Origin: Bacteroidota bacterium
Lineage (GTDB): Bacteria > Bacteroidota > Bacteroidia > NS11-12g > UBA9320
Direction of reading: 5' to 3'
NCBI GenBank assembly: GCA_024679565.1
Contig: JAIBDD010000007.1
Span: 40,589-104,588, forward strand
Length of the DNA: 64,000 nucleotides
A model generated the notes under the pieces. The model ran no database searches, was not told where the DNA came from, and saw only the letters and a program-made list of their open reading frames with translations. The position numbers were made by a program, and so were the translations under genes. Shown piece after piece: positions 18,471-27,598 of this stretch; positions within the stretch are counted from its first letter, which is position 1; every line of letters begins with the position of its first letter.

Positions 18471-20419
18471 TAATATCGTTTTTTCAGTAACAAGTTTCCT
18501 TTCTTATCAAAGGTTTTCCAGGTTCCTTTTTTGCGCCCCATTTTGTATTTACCGGTTAGGCGTTTGCTACCGTTTTGGTAGTATTCCACATACGAACCAT
18601 GCAGCACACCGTGCTTGGTGTCTGCCTTTATCTGTAGTTTTTCAGATCCTGGGAATTGCTTTTTATATACCCCATCTTCAATCCACTCTAACACAAATGT
18701 TGAACTATTAATGTCGCGGTCTGAGGCATACAGTCGATACAGTTTTTCAAACTCATCTTCCTCGATGGTTTCTGTACTTTCAGGTTCCGAAGCCTTGCGC
18801 AGCAAAGCTCGTGTTACGAAGCCATTACCATCACCAATTAAATTTAAGCCAAAACTTTCAAATGATTCAAAGTAAGGTTTGCTCTTCTGAAGTGATTTTT
18901 TTGATTCCGAATCCAAGAGAGGAAGAAGAACAGGATATAAATTTGGCACGGAAACATAAACGTTGACACTGCTCTTATCGTGTTGCTCCGAATAGTTTTG
19001 ATAATTCGGTGAAGTCTCTAAACAACGCTGATTTTCGTAGTCTTCAATAAGTCCAATAAGCGTATATGGACTGTTCGAAAACACCACGTAGTCTTCCAAA
19101 ATGGTATAATAGGGTTTTGTAATTGTATTAAACTTGTTACCAAATAGTAGCTTAAATAAGCCCTTTATTTCTAGATACTGTATTTGGTAATTGCGATACT
19201 CAATTTGCTTAAATAATGCCGGCGTTCTTTTCTTTACTTGTTCAGCAACAAAATGAAGACGTTCTTTAGCATCAGTGATGTCATTCGCTTTTATCAGCAC
19301 AACGGCATTTTCCTTTGTGTTATAGGCTAGGTTTTTTCGCAATTGAGCAATAGATATTTCATCACCTATCCAATGGAGTAAATCTCTTTCTACAGAAACC
19401 CCAAGCACGGCTTCCAGCTGCAAAATTTGTTTGGTGTATTGCCCATAGGCAGATTCTTGTTTTAGGTATGTTTCGAGGTTAGATCTCAATGCATCAAAAG
19501 AGGCAAAATTGAAACTCATCGACCAAGCGGTTCGGTTCGACAATACCTTTCCGACCTCATTCACACTTTCTCCTGATTGTGTGAAGGCCTTTACATAAGA
19601 GCTTTGAGCACTATCAATAGACGCATATCCTTCAACCTGCCAGTAATCAGCATCTACGGTAAAATCAAAGCTGCTGGATTGAAGTTGTTTGGTTATTGTA
19701 GTTAACCCACCTAAATCATCCTGAAAATAACAGTTCAGTAAATTTCCAATTTGATGGTATGGTAAGTAGAAACGGAAAAGGCCATTTTGAGAAACCGACT
19801 TAAATGTAGATTCAAACTGCACTGTGGCATCAATCGATTTGTGTGAAGCTACAGTCTGTAAAGACTGTGTTAAGATGTCCTTAGAATAGGAGCAGATCAA
19901 TTGGTTATCTATATGAGCGAAGTACATGGACTCCCCAATGTTGTCAGTTGCTTGAAATACCGTTAGTGATTCGATGGACAATTCAGAGCACGTATAACCA
20001 GATGACTTTAGAACCTGTTTCAAACCAAGGAGCAATAATGATTTTTTGGCTTTAGGACTTACACCTGCAACAAAAAGAAAATCATACTCTTTGGTACCAA
20101 TAGCATGCGCCGATATAAGTAAAGGTCTACCATCAAACCAGTCAAATATTTTACGGTTATCAGAAATTAGGGTGTCTAGATAATCGGCGTCATCCGTTAA
20201 ATCAGCCATCACTGGATGATGTTTAAGAATTTGCCAAATTTCGGTATCGCTAAAAGCTGTCCAATTGGCTATTGGATCTTTGGTCTCCAAAACGTACAGC
20301 GCGTTTTCTGGAATCAATTTGAAACCATCAAGCACCTTGGTCTGGTTAGCTTGAAAGTATAGCCATGTTCCTCCTATTAGCACCAAAGGGAGAATAAACA
20401 GGAGATACTTTTTTTTCAT
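18470..20419 (-). CDS. Exported protein with C-terminal MORN/YwqK-like repeats
   Basis: A protein of about 649 residues with one N-terminal hydrophobic segment (KKKYLLFILPLVLIGG). The body looks like a DUF3352-type protein of mixed strands and helices, with no catalytic motif I can name. The last 45 residues form two MORN-2/YwqK-type units (HGSYVEYYQNGSKRLTGKY, KGTWKTFDKKGNL). YwqK-like repeats are best known from antitoxin annotation, but no toxin is visible next to it. I prefer the ATG at 20419; an upstream start 18 nt earlier is less likely because the signal sequence would be displaced. Confidence 0.72.
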   Translation of the reverse strand: MKKKYLLFILPLVLIGGTWLYFQANQTKVLDGFKLIPENALYVLETKDPIANWTAFSDTEIWQILKHHPVMADLTDDADYLDTLISDNRKIFDWFDGRPLLISAHAIGTKEYDFLFVAGVSPKAKKSLLLLGLKQVLKSSGYTCSELSIESLTVFQATDNIGESMYFAHIDNQLICSYSKDILTQSLQTVASHKSIDATVQFESTFKSVSQNGLFRFYLPYHQIGNLLNCYFQDDLGGLTTITKQLQSSSFDFTVDADYWQVEGYASIDSAQSSYVKAFTQSGESVNEVGKVLSNRTAWSMSFNFASFDALRSNLETYLKQESAYGQYTKQILQLEAVLGVSVERDLLHWIGDEISIAQLRKNLAYNTKENAVVLIKANDITDAKERLHFVAEQVKKRTPALFKQIEYRNYQIQYLEIKGLFKLLFGNKFNTITKPYYTILEDYVVFSNSPYTLIGLIEDYENQRCLETSPNYQNYSEQHDKSSVNVYVSVPNLYPVLLPLLDSESKKSLQKSKPYFESFESFGLNLIGDGNGFVTRALLRKASEPESTETIEEDEFEKLYRLYASDRDINSSTFVLEWIEDGVYKKQFPGSEKLQIKADTKHGVLHGSYVEYYQNGSKRLTGKYKMGRKKGTWKTFDKKGNLLLKKRY

Positions 20420-20528
20420 TTCGACGGAAAAGTACAAAAGAAGTTAAACTTTAACGTAGAAGACATTTTAGGCCGAAACTAATTACAGCCATTGCTGTTA
20501 ATATTACGAACAAACTTAATTTCGCGGA

Positions 20529-20837
20529 GTGAAAAAGTATTGGGAACGACTTAAAGCAAAATGGGGTATTGAAACCGATCGAAGGATGGTGGTTATTTTT
20601 ATCGTATTTGCCATTACAGGAAGTGCTACGTTATTTGTTCGAAAGGCACTATTCAGTGCGTTTAATATAGATATAGATCACAAAGTGCTTGCAATCATTG
20701 TGAAGTGGGTGTCCATCTATTTCATCTATCAGATTATGTTGTTTATTATTGGAACTATCTTCAAAGAAGGAAAGTTCTTTTGGTGGTTCATAAAGAAAAT
20801 GAACTTGAGAATGATTGGTAAAAAACCTACAAAATGA
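20529..20837 (+). CDS. DUF6787-like membrane protein
   Basis: A 102-residue protein with two transmembrane helices (about 21-40 and 50-75). The opening KKYWERLKAKWGIETDRRMVVIFIVFAITGSATLF (described in parts) matches the DUF6787 family as I remember it. GTG start. The stop overlaps the ATG of the Mrp gene (ATGA), so it is in one operon with the Fe-S genes. A TAATTTCG element lies just upstream. Confidence 0.78.
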   Translation: MKKYWERLKAKWGIETDRRMVVIFIVFAITGSATLFVRKALFSAFNIDIDHKVLAIIVKWVSIYFIYQIMLFIIGTIFKEGKFFWWFIKKMNLRMIGKKPTK

Positions 20838-21895
20838 GTGTTACAAAAGAGGCAATATTAGCGGCTTTAAGTCATGTTGATGATCCGGATTTGAAAAAGG
20901 ATTTGGTCACGTTAAACATGATAAAGAATATACAGGTTGAAGATACAAAGGTTCAATTTGACGTAGAGTTAACTACTCCTGCATGTCCAATGAAAGACAT
21001 GATACAAAATGCATGCGTAAACGCGGTTCAACATTTTGTGTCAAAAGATCTTGAAGTTACGCCTAATATGACCAGCAGAGTGACTACTAACCGTCAAGAA
21101 AAAGAAGTGCTACCAGGGGTTAAAAATATAATCGCAGTGGCCAGCGGAAAAGGGGGCGTTGGAAAGTCTACAGTTGCTGTAAACTTAGCGCGAAGTTTGG
21201 CCGATTCAGGGGCATCTGTTGGCATTTTAGATGCAGATATCTATGGGCCAAGTTTACCTACAATGTTTGGCTTGCAAGGTGAGAAACCGGGTCAGGTAGA
21301 AGGTAAAATGGAACCACTGGTTAAGGATGGAATCAAAGTAATTTCAATTGGCTTTTTGGTCGATGAAAATCAGGCCATCGTTTGGCGAGGTCCTATGGCG
21401 TCTTCCGCAATAAAACAGTTCACAACAGACGTGAATTGGGGCGAACTAGATTATTTGATATTGGATTTACCTCCGGGTACTGGAGACATACACTTAACCA
21501 TTGCGAAGCAAGTTCCGGTAAGCGGGTCAGTAATTGTTACAACACCTCAGTCGGTGGCGCTAGCTGACTGTAAAAAGGCAGTTAATATGTTCCTGAACCC
21601 TAACATTAATGTGCCGGTATTTGGTATCGTAGAAAACATGAGCTATTTCAGCCCAGAAGATCAACCAGATAAACGCTATTATCTGTTTGGTAAAGATGGT
21701 GGTAAAGAAATAGCCGAGCAGTTTAATCTACCTCTATTGGGTCAGATACCACTTGTTGAATCAATTCGTACTTCAGGAGACAATGGAACGGCCATTGAAA
21801 AAACGGAAACAGTAAAGGCCGCATATGATCAATTAGCAGGGGAATTGGCACGCCAAGTGGCCATTACAAACAGTGTTGCCAGTTTATCAAATTAA
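20834..21895 (+). CDS. mrp: Mrp/NBP35-type Fe-S carrier ATPase
   Basis: A 353-residue P-loop ATPase of the Mrp/ApbC family. An N-terminal DUF59-type domain (about 1-85) precedes the P-loop SGKGGVGKS (104-112), the deviant Walker A motif. Further motifs are DADIYGPSLP, LILDLPPGTGD and VENMSYF. The Cys pair after VENMS seen in many homologues is absent. It is thought to deliver Fe-S clusters to apo-proteins. It sits directly before a NifU C-terminal domain gene, which fits. Confidence 0.92.
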   Translation: MSVTKEAILAALSHVDDPDLKKDLVTLNMIKNIQVEDTKVQFDVELTTPACPMKDMIQNACVNAVQHFVSKDLEVTPNMTSRVTTNRQEKEVLPGVKNIIAVASGKGGVGKSTVAVNLARSLADSGASVGILDADIYGPSLPTMFGLQGEKPGQVEGKMEPLVKDGIKVISIGFLVDENQAIVWRGPMASSAIKQFTTDVNWGELDYLILDLPPGTGDIHLTIAKQVPVSGSVIVTTPQSVALADCKKAVNMFLNPNINVPVFGIVENMSYFSPEDQPDKRYYLFGKDGGKEIAEQFNLPLLGQIPLVESIRTSGDNGTAIEKTETVKAAYDQLAGELARQVAITNSVASLSN

Positions 21896-21917
21896 CGTAA
21901 CTTCGAACTATAATAAA

Positions 21918-22157
21918 GTGATCGTGAATAACGAAATACAAGCTAAAATTGAGGAGGCTCTGAATAACATTAGACCCTTTTTGAAAGCCGATGGTGGCGA
22001 TGTTGAGTTGATTAGCGTTGACAATGATATCGTAAAACTACGTTTGTTAGGAGCTTGTAGTAGTTGTGAAATAAGTCATATTACGATGAAGGCTGGAATT
22101 GAAGAGAGCATTCGTCGAATTTACCCTGAGGTAAAAGAAGTTGTAGCAGAGGCATAA
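21918..22157 (+). CDS. NifU-like C-terminal domain protein
   Basis: A small Fe-S scaffold or carrier protein, about 80 residues, with the NFU motif GACSSCEISHITMKAGIE; the two Cys bind a cluster. The preceding part, IEEALNNIRPFLKADGGDVELI, is the classic Nfu start. I prefer a GTG start at 21918 or 21924, since an earlier TTG would overlap mrp and add residues unlike the family. It lies 22 nt after mrp, so the two probably act together. Confidence 0.9.
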   Translation: MIVNNEIQAKIEEALNNIRPFLKADGGDVELISVDNDIVKLRLLGACSSCEISHITMKAGIEESIRRIYPEVKEVVAEA

Positions 22158-22161
22158 TTCT

Positions 22162-23052
22162 ATGTCTTCCGACAGCCGTAACCTGCGTATTTCAGATCTA
22201 GAAATAGTAGAATTTATCAATTGTTTTAGTGTCCTTGTAGTATTAGGCTCTGTATCTACGTCCTATTTCTTTGGCCAAATTTACAAAGCCCAATTGGGGT
22301 ACTCTTTTTATTGGTTGTTGGCTTCTACCATTTGGATAATATACACCTTAGACCATGTGCTTGATGGATTGAAGCATAAGGAGCAATCTGTTTCCATACG
22401 TCATTACATACATTTTAAATATAGAAAAACAATTCTTCCGACACTGGCCGCACTATCCATTTTTAACGCCTATATCGCATTTGTATTTTTACCTACGGCC
22501 TTGTTGAAAGCAGGGGTTGTATTGGCTTTTAGCGTGTTGGTTTATTTTTTGGTGGTGCATTTCCTAAAAACTAAAAACATCACGATTCCAAAGGAATTGA
22601 TGGTTTCAGTAATCGTTGCTTGCGGAATGGTCGTTTTACCTGGTGTAGCAGGGGATATGAAGTTCAACGGAGAAGCGATGTTGATGGTGCTGTCTTTATC
22701 GCTGGTTAACTTTACCAATCTACTACTTTTTTCGTATCACGATTATGCCAATGACATAAAAAACGGTTTGGAGTCGGCCGCTACTCAATGGGGCTTAGAT
22801 CGAACTAGGGAAGTAATCATGTATGCACTGGCTAGCGCATTTATTTGTTTTACCATTTGGACATTCTTCATTGTCAGTCCAATCAAACTCCCGATAAGCA
22901 TTGCCTTGCTCATCATGTTCAATGTTCTTTTGGTTATTTATATTCAGGAAGACCGATTTGCAGAAGAGGAGAAATATCGATTCTGGGGCGATGTTATTTT
23001 TATAGTGCCAGGTCTTGTTTGGTTGCTATTTCAACAAACAAGTTTCTTCTAG
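22162..23052 (+). CDS. UbiA-like integral membrane protein
   Basis: A 296-residue protein with about eight transmembrane helices. The YTLDHVLDGLKH motif resembles the first Asp-rich motif of the UbiA prenyltransferase family, and YHDYANDIKNG could be a second Asp-rich site. The prenyl substrate cannot be read, and the homology is weak enough that a non-enzymatic role is possible. It starts 4 nt after the NifU-like gene and is convergent with galE, 1 nt apart. Confidence 0.7.
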   Translation: MSSDSRNLRISDLEIVEFINCFSVLVVLGSVSTSYFFGQIYKAQLGYSFYWLLASTIWIIYTLDHVLDGLKHKEQSVSIRHYIHFKYRKTILPTLAALSIFNAYIAFVFLPTALLKAGVVLAFSVLVYFLVVHFLKTKNITIPKELMVSVIVACGMVVLPGVAGDMKFNGEAMLMVLSLSLVNFTNLLLFSYHDYANDIKNGLESAATQWGLDRTREVIMYALASAFICFTIWTFFIVSPIKLPISIALLIMFNVLLVIYIQEDRFAEEEKYRFWGDVIFIVPGLVWLLFQQTSFF

Positions 23053-23053
23053 A

Positions 23054-24055
23054 TTATAAAGTTTGTTGCCAAGCCCAGGCAGAACGCATCATTTCATCAA
23101 GCGTTATTTCCGTTTCCCAACCCAATACATGTTTAGCTTTTGAGGCATCAGCCCATATTTGCTCTACATCTCCTTGTCGACGAGGGCCATAGGTGTAATT
23201 CAATGTCAAGTCGTTAACACGTTCGAAGGTCTCGACTACTTCCTTAACCGATTGGCCAATACCCGTGCCTAAATTAAACACATCTAAAGATATTGAATTT
23301 GCGTTTGCATAATCAATCGCCTTAACGTGCGCTTTTGCAAGGTCTACAACGTGAATAAAGTCTCTGATGTTAGTGCCGTCAGGGGTGTTGTAATCATTCC
23401 CGAAGATGGTCAGTTGTTCTCGTATACCAGCGGCTGTTTGCGTAACATATGGTATTAGGTTGCTTGGCACACCCAAAGGGAGTTCACCAATAAGTGCCGA
23501 TTTGTGTGCACCTACGGGGTTAAAGTAACGCAAACACACAATCTTTGTGTCGCAGAATTTGGCAAAATCAGTAAGGATTTCTTCCCCTAAAATCTTTGTT
23601 GTTCCGTAGGGTGATATCGCTTCAACGATAGGGTGAATTTCTGTAATCGGACTTTCTTTCGTGTCGCCATATACAGTGCACGACGAAGAAAACACCAAGG
23701 AACTAACGTTAAACTTCTTTACGCAGTGCAACAATGATATTAAACCAGAAACATTGTTATGGTAATATTCAACCGGTTTGTCAACCGATTCTCCAACGGC
23801 TTTAAATGCCGCAAAATGAATGACATCTGAGATATCTTCTTTTATGAAAACTTCTTCTAAAGCTTTTGTATCGCAAACATCAACATTATACACAGTAACT
23901 GGTTTTCCAGTTATCTTTTCAATTCGCTGAGCGACAGACGCCGTGGTATTTACGAGATTATCTACAACAACTACTTCGGTACCTGTTTCCTGGAGTTCTA
24001 CAACTGAATGACTACCAATATAACCTAACCCTCCTGTTACTAAAATTTTACTCAT
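23054..24055 (-). CDS. galE: UDP-glucose 4-epimerase
   Basis: A 333-residue extended short-chain dehydrogenase. The Rossmann NAD motif GGLGYIGSH is at residues 8-16 and the catalytic pair is YGTTK (Tyr and Lys); SSSCTVYG, PVGAH and NIRDFIHVVDLA are also typical of GalE. It converts UDP-glucose and UDP-galactose, feeding surface polysaccharide. It overlaps the upstream acetyltransferase gene by 8 nt. Confidence 0.93.
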   Translation of the reverse strand: MSKILVTGGLGYIGSHSVVELQETGTEVVVVDNLVNTTASVAQRIEKITGKPVTVYNVDVCDTKALEEVFIKEDISDVIHFAAFKAVGESVDKPVEYYHNNVSGLISLLHCVKKFNVSSLVFSSSCTVYGDTKESPITEIHPIVEAISPYGTTKILGEEILTDFAKFCDTKIVCLRYFNPVGAHKSALIGELPLGVPSNLIPYVTQTAAGIREQLTIFGNDYNTPDGTNIRDFIHVVDLAKAHVKAIDYANANSISLDVFNLGTGIGQSVKEVVETFERVNDLTLNYTYGPRRQGDVEQIWADASKAKHVLGWETEITLDEMMRSAWAWQQTL

Positions 24056-24623
24056 CTAAACACGTTACTTTGTTTGATTTCAACTTGTATGATTCACCAC
24101 CTTCTGGGCAGGTTGCCAAACCTGCATTATCAAAGGATAGTCTGTGGCCAAATTTGCTCATCCAACCGATTTGTTTTCCAGGGTTTCCGACCATTAAGGC
24201 AAAAGGAGGTACTTCTTTCGTAATGACCGTTCCTGCTCCAATAAAACAATATTCCCCAAGGTCATTCCCACAAACGATAGTAGCGTTTGCACCTATACTT
24301 GCGCCTTTTTTTACAGTGGTTTTGGCGTATTCTCCTCTTCGAATAATGGCGCTTCGTGGATTAATAATATTCGTAAAAACCATGCTTGGGCCTAGGAATA
24401 CATCGTCTTCGCAAGTTACGCCAGAATAAATACTGACGTTGTTTTGCACCTTGACGTTATTTCCTAATACAACTTCAGGGCTTATGACAACGTTTTGCCC
24501 AACATTGCAATTCTGACCCATAACACTTTTAGTCATAACATGACTAAAATGCCATATTTTAGTGCCTGCACCAATGGTGCAACCATCATCGATAACGGCG
24601 GTTTCGTGTGCAAAGAAATCCAT
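24048..24623 (-). CDS. Left-handed beta-helix N-acetyltransferase (sugar O/N-acetylation)
   Basis: About 191 residues of hexapeptide repeats, such as GAGTKIWHFSHV, LGNNVKVQNNVSIY and GASIGANATIVCG, end in the family tail KEVPPFALMVGNPGKQIGW. This is the WlbB/WbpD type (UDP-2-acetamido-3-amino-hexuronate N-acetyltransferase). The ATG at 24623 is preferred; an upstream TTG would add 25 residues not seen in the family. Next to galE, it points to surface glycan synthesis, although most of the pathway is absent here. Confidence 0.88.
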   Translation of the reverse strand: MDFFAHETAVIDDGCTIGAGTKIWHFSHVMTKSVMGQNCNVGQNVVISPEVVLGNNVKVQNNVSIYSGVTCEDDVFLGPSMVFTNIINPRSAIIRRGEYAKTTVKKGASIGANATIVCGNDLGEYCFIGAGTVITKEVPPFALMVGNPGKQIGWMSKFGHRLSFDNAGLATCPEGGESYKLKSNKVTCLDE

Positions 24624-24810
24624 GTATACAAAGGAAGTCGAAACTCTTGTGTCTACAAAGTTATTTGGGTTGAGTTTGACACTTAGATTCCAAACCAACC
24701 AGGTAACACCACATAAAATGTAAGACTACATATCATAGCAAAAGCAAGATTAAGATGGGAGTGATTTAGGTGGATAGTAGGAATGAAACACTTAAATTCG
24801 CCTTGCGGTT

Positions 24811-25632
24811 ATGGAGAAAAAGTTTGTTGATGTAGAACGCATTATAGCTTCAAAAAATGAAAAGCTTTTGAAGCGACTGCCCCAGTTTGTAATCGCTTAT
24901 CTTAAACGGGTACTCCACCAAAAGGAAATCAATCAAATAATTAATGAAAATAAGGCACTCAAAAATGAGGTCTTTTGCCAAGAAATTGTCGACCGATTTG
25001 GTTTAAATCTTCAAACATCTGGGACTGACAATATCCCAAAATCAAAAGGAGCAATATTTGTTGTGAATCATCCACTAGGAGGGATGGATGCAATGGCATT
25101 GGTTTCGGTTTTGAGTGAGTTTCGTACAGATATTAAATTTATCGTCAACGACATCCTTTTGACCTTAGAAAACCTTAAAGGCTTGTTTGTTGGAGTTGAC
25201 AAACATAAGTCCAATGTCAAGAGTGCACTTAAAGAGGTCGAGGCATTATTTGCATCTCAGAATGCCATATTTATTTTTCCCGCTGGTTTGGTAAGTCGCA
25301 ATATTAATGGAGAGATAATGGACCTCGACTGGAAGAAAACATTTGTTACCCAAGCAAAAAAATACAATAAGCCGGTGGTTCCGGTTCATTTAGACGGTCA
25401 ATTGAGCCCGTTTTTTTATCGGTTGGCTAAATTGAGACGGTTTTTTAAGCTGCGATTAAACATCGAAATGCTTTACTTAGTTGATGAACTGTTCAAACAA
25501 AAGAATAAGACCATTCGTATTACTTTTGGGAAACCTATTGTTTCAACAACGTTCACTTCCGAGAAAACGGATAAAAATTGGGCTGAATGGGTAAAACAAG
25601 AGGTATATAAATTGAAAACAGACAATGGATAA
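24811..25632 (+). CDS. Lysophospholipid-type O-acyltransferase (GlsA/OlsA-like)
   Basis: A 273-residue PlsC-family acyltransferase. The HX4D motif is NHPLGGMD (His and Asp present), and the IFPAGLVSR and PVVPVHLDG blocks follow. With the next gene it matches the gene pair that makes glycine lipids in Bacteroides (GlsB, then GlsA, also called the OlsB/OlsA pair in ornithine lipid pathways). This enzyme would add the second, ester-linked acyl chain. The 8-nt overlap with the next gene supports one operon. The amino acid substrate is not shown by the sequence. Confidence 0.85.
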   Translation: MEKKFVDVERIIASKNEKLLKRLPQFVIAYLKRVLHQKEINQIINENKALKNEVFCQEIVDRFGLNLQTSGTDNIPKSKGAIFVVNHPLGGMDAMALVSVLSEFRTDIKFIVNDILLTLENLKGLFVGVDKHKSNVKSALKEVEALFASQNAIFIFPAGLVSRNINGEIMDLDWKKTFVTQAKKYNKPVVPVHLDGQLSPFFYRLAKLRRFFKLRLNIEMLYLVDELFKQKNKTIRITFGKPIVSTTFTSEKTDKNWAEWVKQEVYKLKTDNG

Positions 25633-26569
25633 ATCATTGGAATACATAATGGGTCCAATACCTACGGAGGTAATTAAATCTGAATTGACAAAAGACCGTT
25701 TTGTACGCACAACGAACAAAGCGGGGAATGAAATTTATATCGTAAATCATCACAACAGCCCGATGGTGATGAAGGAAATTGGGCGACTTCGTGAAGTAAC
25801 GTTTGCTTCTTCAGGAGGGGGTACCGGAAAACCTTTAGACATTGATGAATACGATACAAGTGAATACTGTTATAATCAATTGATTCTGTGGGCACCTGAG
25901 GCAGAAGAAATAATTGGGGGATATCGATTTATAGATTGTTCGAAAATTCCACGGACCAAACCATTAGCACTTTCAACAGCACATTACTTTGATTTTTCAG
26001 ATCGATTTATAGACGAGTATTTGGCACATACTATAGAACTAGGACGAAGTTGGGTGCAACCTAATTTTCAACCCAAGTCCGGGTCACGTAGAGGCATCTT
26101 TGCCCTAGATAACTTGTGGGATGGATTAGGTGCCATTACTGTTGACAACCCGCACATCAACCATTTTTTCGGTAAGGTTACCATGTACAGTAATTACGAT
26201 ACAGTTGCCAGAGATGCGGTGCTTACTTTTATGGATATTTATTTCCCAGACACATTGGGCTTAGTTAAACCTATTGAAGCACTTTCTGTCAGCTCCGACT
26301 TATCACAATTCCTTGCTGATATTGATGGTTTAGAGTTTAAAGAAGCACATAAAATTTTAACAAAGTTTGTGCGTAGTAGAGAAGAAAACATTCCGCCTCT
26401 TATTAACAATTACATGCAACTTTCACTAACCATGAAGGTTTTTGGAACAGCCTTGAATAAAGATTTTGGCGGCGTCGAGGAGACGGGTATATTGGTCACC
26501 ATTTCAGATATTTATCCTTCTAAAAAGGAACGTCACGTCGACACCTACGTGCCTACAAGTGCTAACTAG
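25625..26569 (+). CDS. Amino-acid N-acyltransferase (GlsB/OlsB-like)
   Basis: A 314-residue protein of the GNAT-like OlsB/hemolysin type. Visible family blocks are IGRLREVTFASSGGGTG, DIDEYDTSEYCYNQLILW, IIGGYRFIDC and AHTIELGRSWVQP. It would transfer a 3-hydroxy acyl group to the amino group of an amino acid, glycine in characterised Bacteroides enzymes. Its ATG lies 8 nt inside the preceding acyltransferase gene. It is convergent with the response-regulator gene and the stop codons share 4 nt. Confidence 0.85.
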   Translation: MDKSLEYIMGPIPTEVIKSELTKDRFVRTTNKAGNEIYIVNHHNSPMVMKEIGRLREVTFASSGGGTGKPLDIDEYDTSEYCYNQLILWAPEAEEIIGGYRFIDCSKIPRTKPLALSTAHYFDFSDRFIDEYLAHTIELGRSWVQPNFQPKSGSRRGIFALDNLWDGLGAITVDNPHINHFFGKVTMYSNYDTVARDAVLTFMDIYFPDTLGLVKPIEALSVSSDLSQFLADIDGLEFKEAHKILTKFVRSREENIPPLINNYMQLSLTMKVFGTALNKDFGGVEETGILVTISDIYPSKKERHVDTYVPTSAN

Positions 26570-27597
26570 TATGGTGCGTTTTTCAGCGTGTCGTATTTGA
26601 TTATCGTAATTATTGCTTTATCGACCTCAACCAAGCCGTCTGACTTAAATTCTGATAACATTCTAATGGCCGATTCTACCGACGTACCAGCAATGCCAGC
26701 TAAGGTTTCTCGAGATACAGCCATGCTAAATGGCTTCGAAGCGTCATCTTCCTTGTATTTGTCAGCAATCTGAACAAGGGCACTTGCAACCCGTTTACGG
26801 ACAGAATTATACGCTAATTCAACTATTTTATATTGTTGAGCCAGCAGGTTATTACTTAATAGTTTGATAAATTTTGAAGCAATATCGTTCTCGTGTTCAA
26901 CCACGTCTAAAAAGTCTAGAGTAGGTATTAACATTACTTTCGAAGGTTCAAGAGCTTCGGCGCTTTCGGTGGTGGTTTGTTTTTGTAAAACAGACCAGTA
27001 CCCAAAATAGTCACCTGTTTTTAATAAATCCAAAACCATCTCTTTACCATCGTCACTAAGTCGTGTAAGTTTTAGCTTACCACTTAATACCTGATACACA
27101 TGGGTTGGTGTTTCCCCTTCGTGGTAAATTAAATCCTTCTTGTCGTAATTTTTTAAGTAAGCATTTGGGAATAAGTCGCCGTCTGATTTTGGAGCAGATT
27201 TAGTCGGTGCTGCACCGTCCTGAATCAAATCAAATTTACGTAAACGATTTTCTACGGCAGACAATAAATCAGTTTCATCAAAAGGTTTGACGATGTAGTC
27301 ATCGGCCCCTAAACTCATTCCTTTCCGTACGTCAATTTTCTCCGCTTTAGCCGTAAGAAATATAAATGGAATGCGCATGGTTTGTGGATTTCGACTCAAC
27401 ATATGTAGCACGCCATAACCATCTAAATTTGGCATCATTATGTCGCACAATATCATGTCTGGGAGGTGCTCAATAGCTGCGGCTACACCTATTTTGCCAT
27501 CTGCTGCTTTTAAAACATTGTAACCATCTAGTTCCAATATTTCAGAAAGGTTTTCCCTAATTTCCTCGTGATCTTCAATTACTAATATCGTTTTCAT
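26566..27597 (-). CDS. Response regulator fused to a CRP/FNR-type DNA-binding domain
   Basis: A protein of about 343 residues. The receiver domain (1-125) has E8-D9, phospho-acceptor D52 in ILCDIMMP and K104 in YIVKP. A cyclic-nucleotide-binding-like barrel (about 150-245: LIYHEGETPTHVYQVLSGKLKL, GDYFGYW) and a Crp-type HTH (about 275-335: VSRETLAGIAGTSVESAIRML) follow. FNR-type cysteine clusters are absent. The ATG at 27597 follows the kinase stop by 1 nt; the longer frame reads back into the kinase gene. It is the expected phospho-target of the neighbouring kinase. Confidence 0.92.
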   Translation of the reverse strand: MKTILVIEDHEEIRENLSEILELDGYNVLKAADGKIGVAAAIEHLPDMILCDIMMPNLDGYGVLHMLSRNPQTMRIPFIFLTAKAEKIDVRKGMSLGADDYIVKPFDETDLLSAVENRLRKFDLIQDGAAPTKSAPKSDGDLFPNAYLKNYDKKDLIYHEGETPTHVYQVLSGKLKLTRLSDDGKEMVLDLLKTGDYFGYWSVLQKQTTTESAEALEPSKVMLIPTLDFLDVVEHENDIASKFIKLLSNNLLAQQYKIVELAYNSVRKRVASALVQIADKYKEDDASKPFSMAVSRETLAGIAGTSVESAIRMLSEFKSDGLVEVDKAIITIIKYDTLKNAPY

Positions 27598-27598
27598 A

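Noticed and set aside
18470..20419. Toxin-antitoxin system based on the YwqK-like tail
   Set aside because: No toxin gene or small partner gene is adjacent, and the protein is membrane-anchored and 649 residues long.
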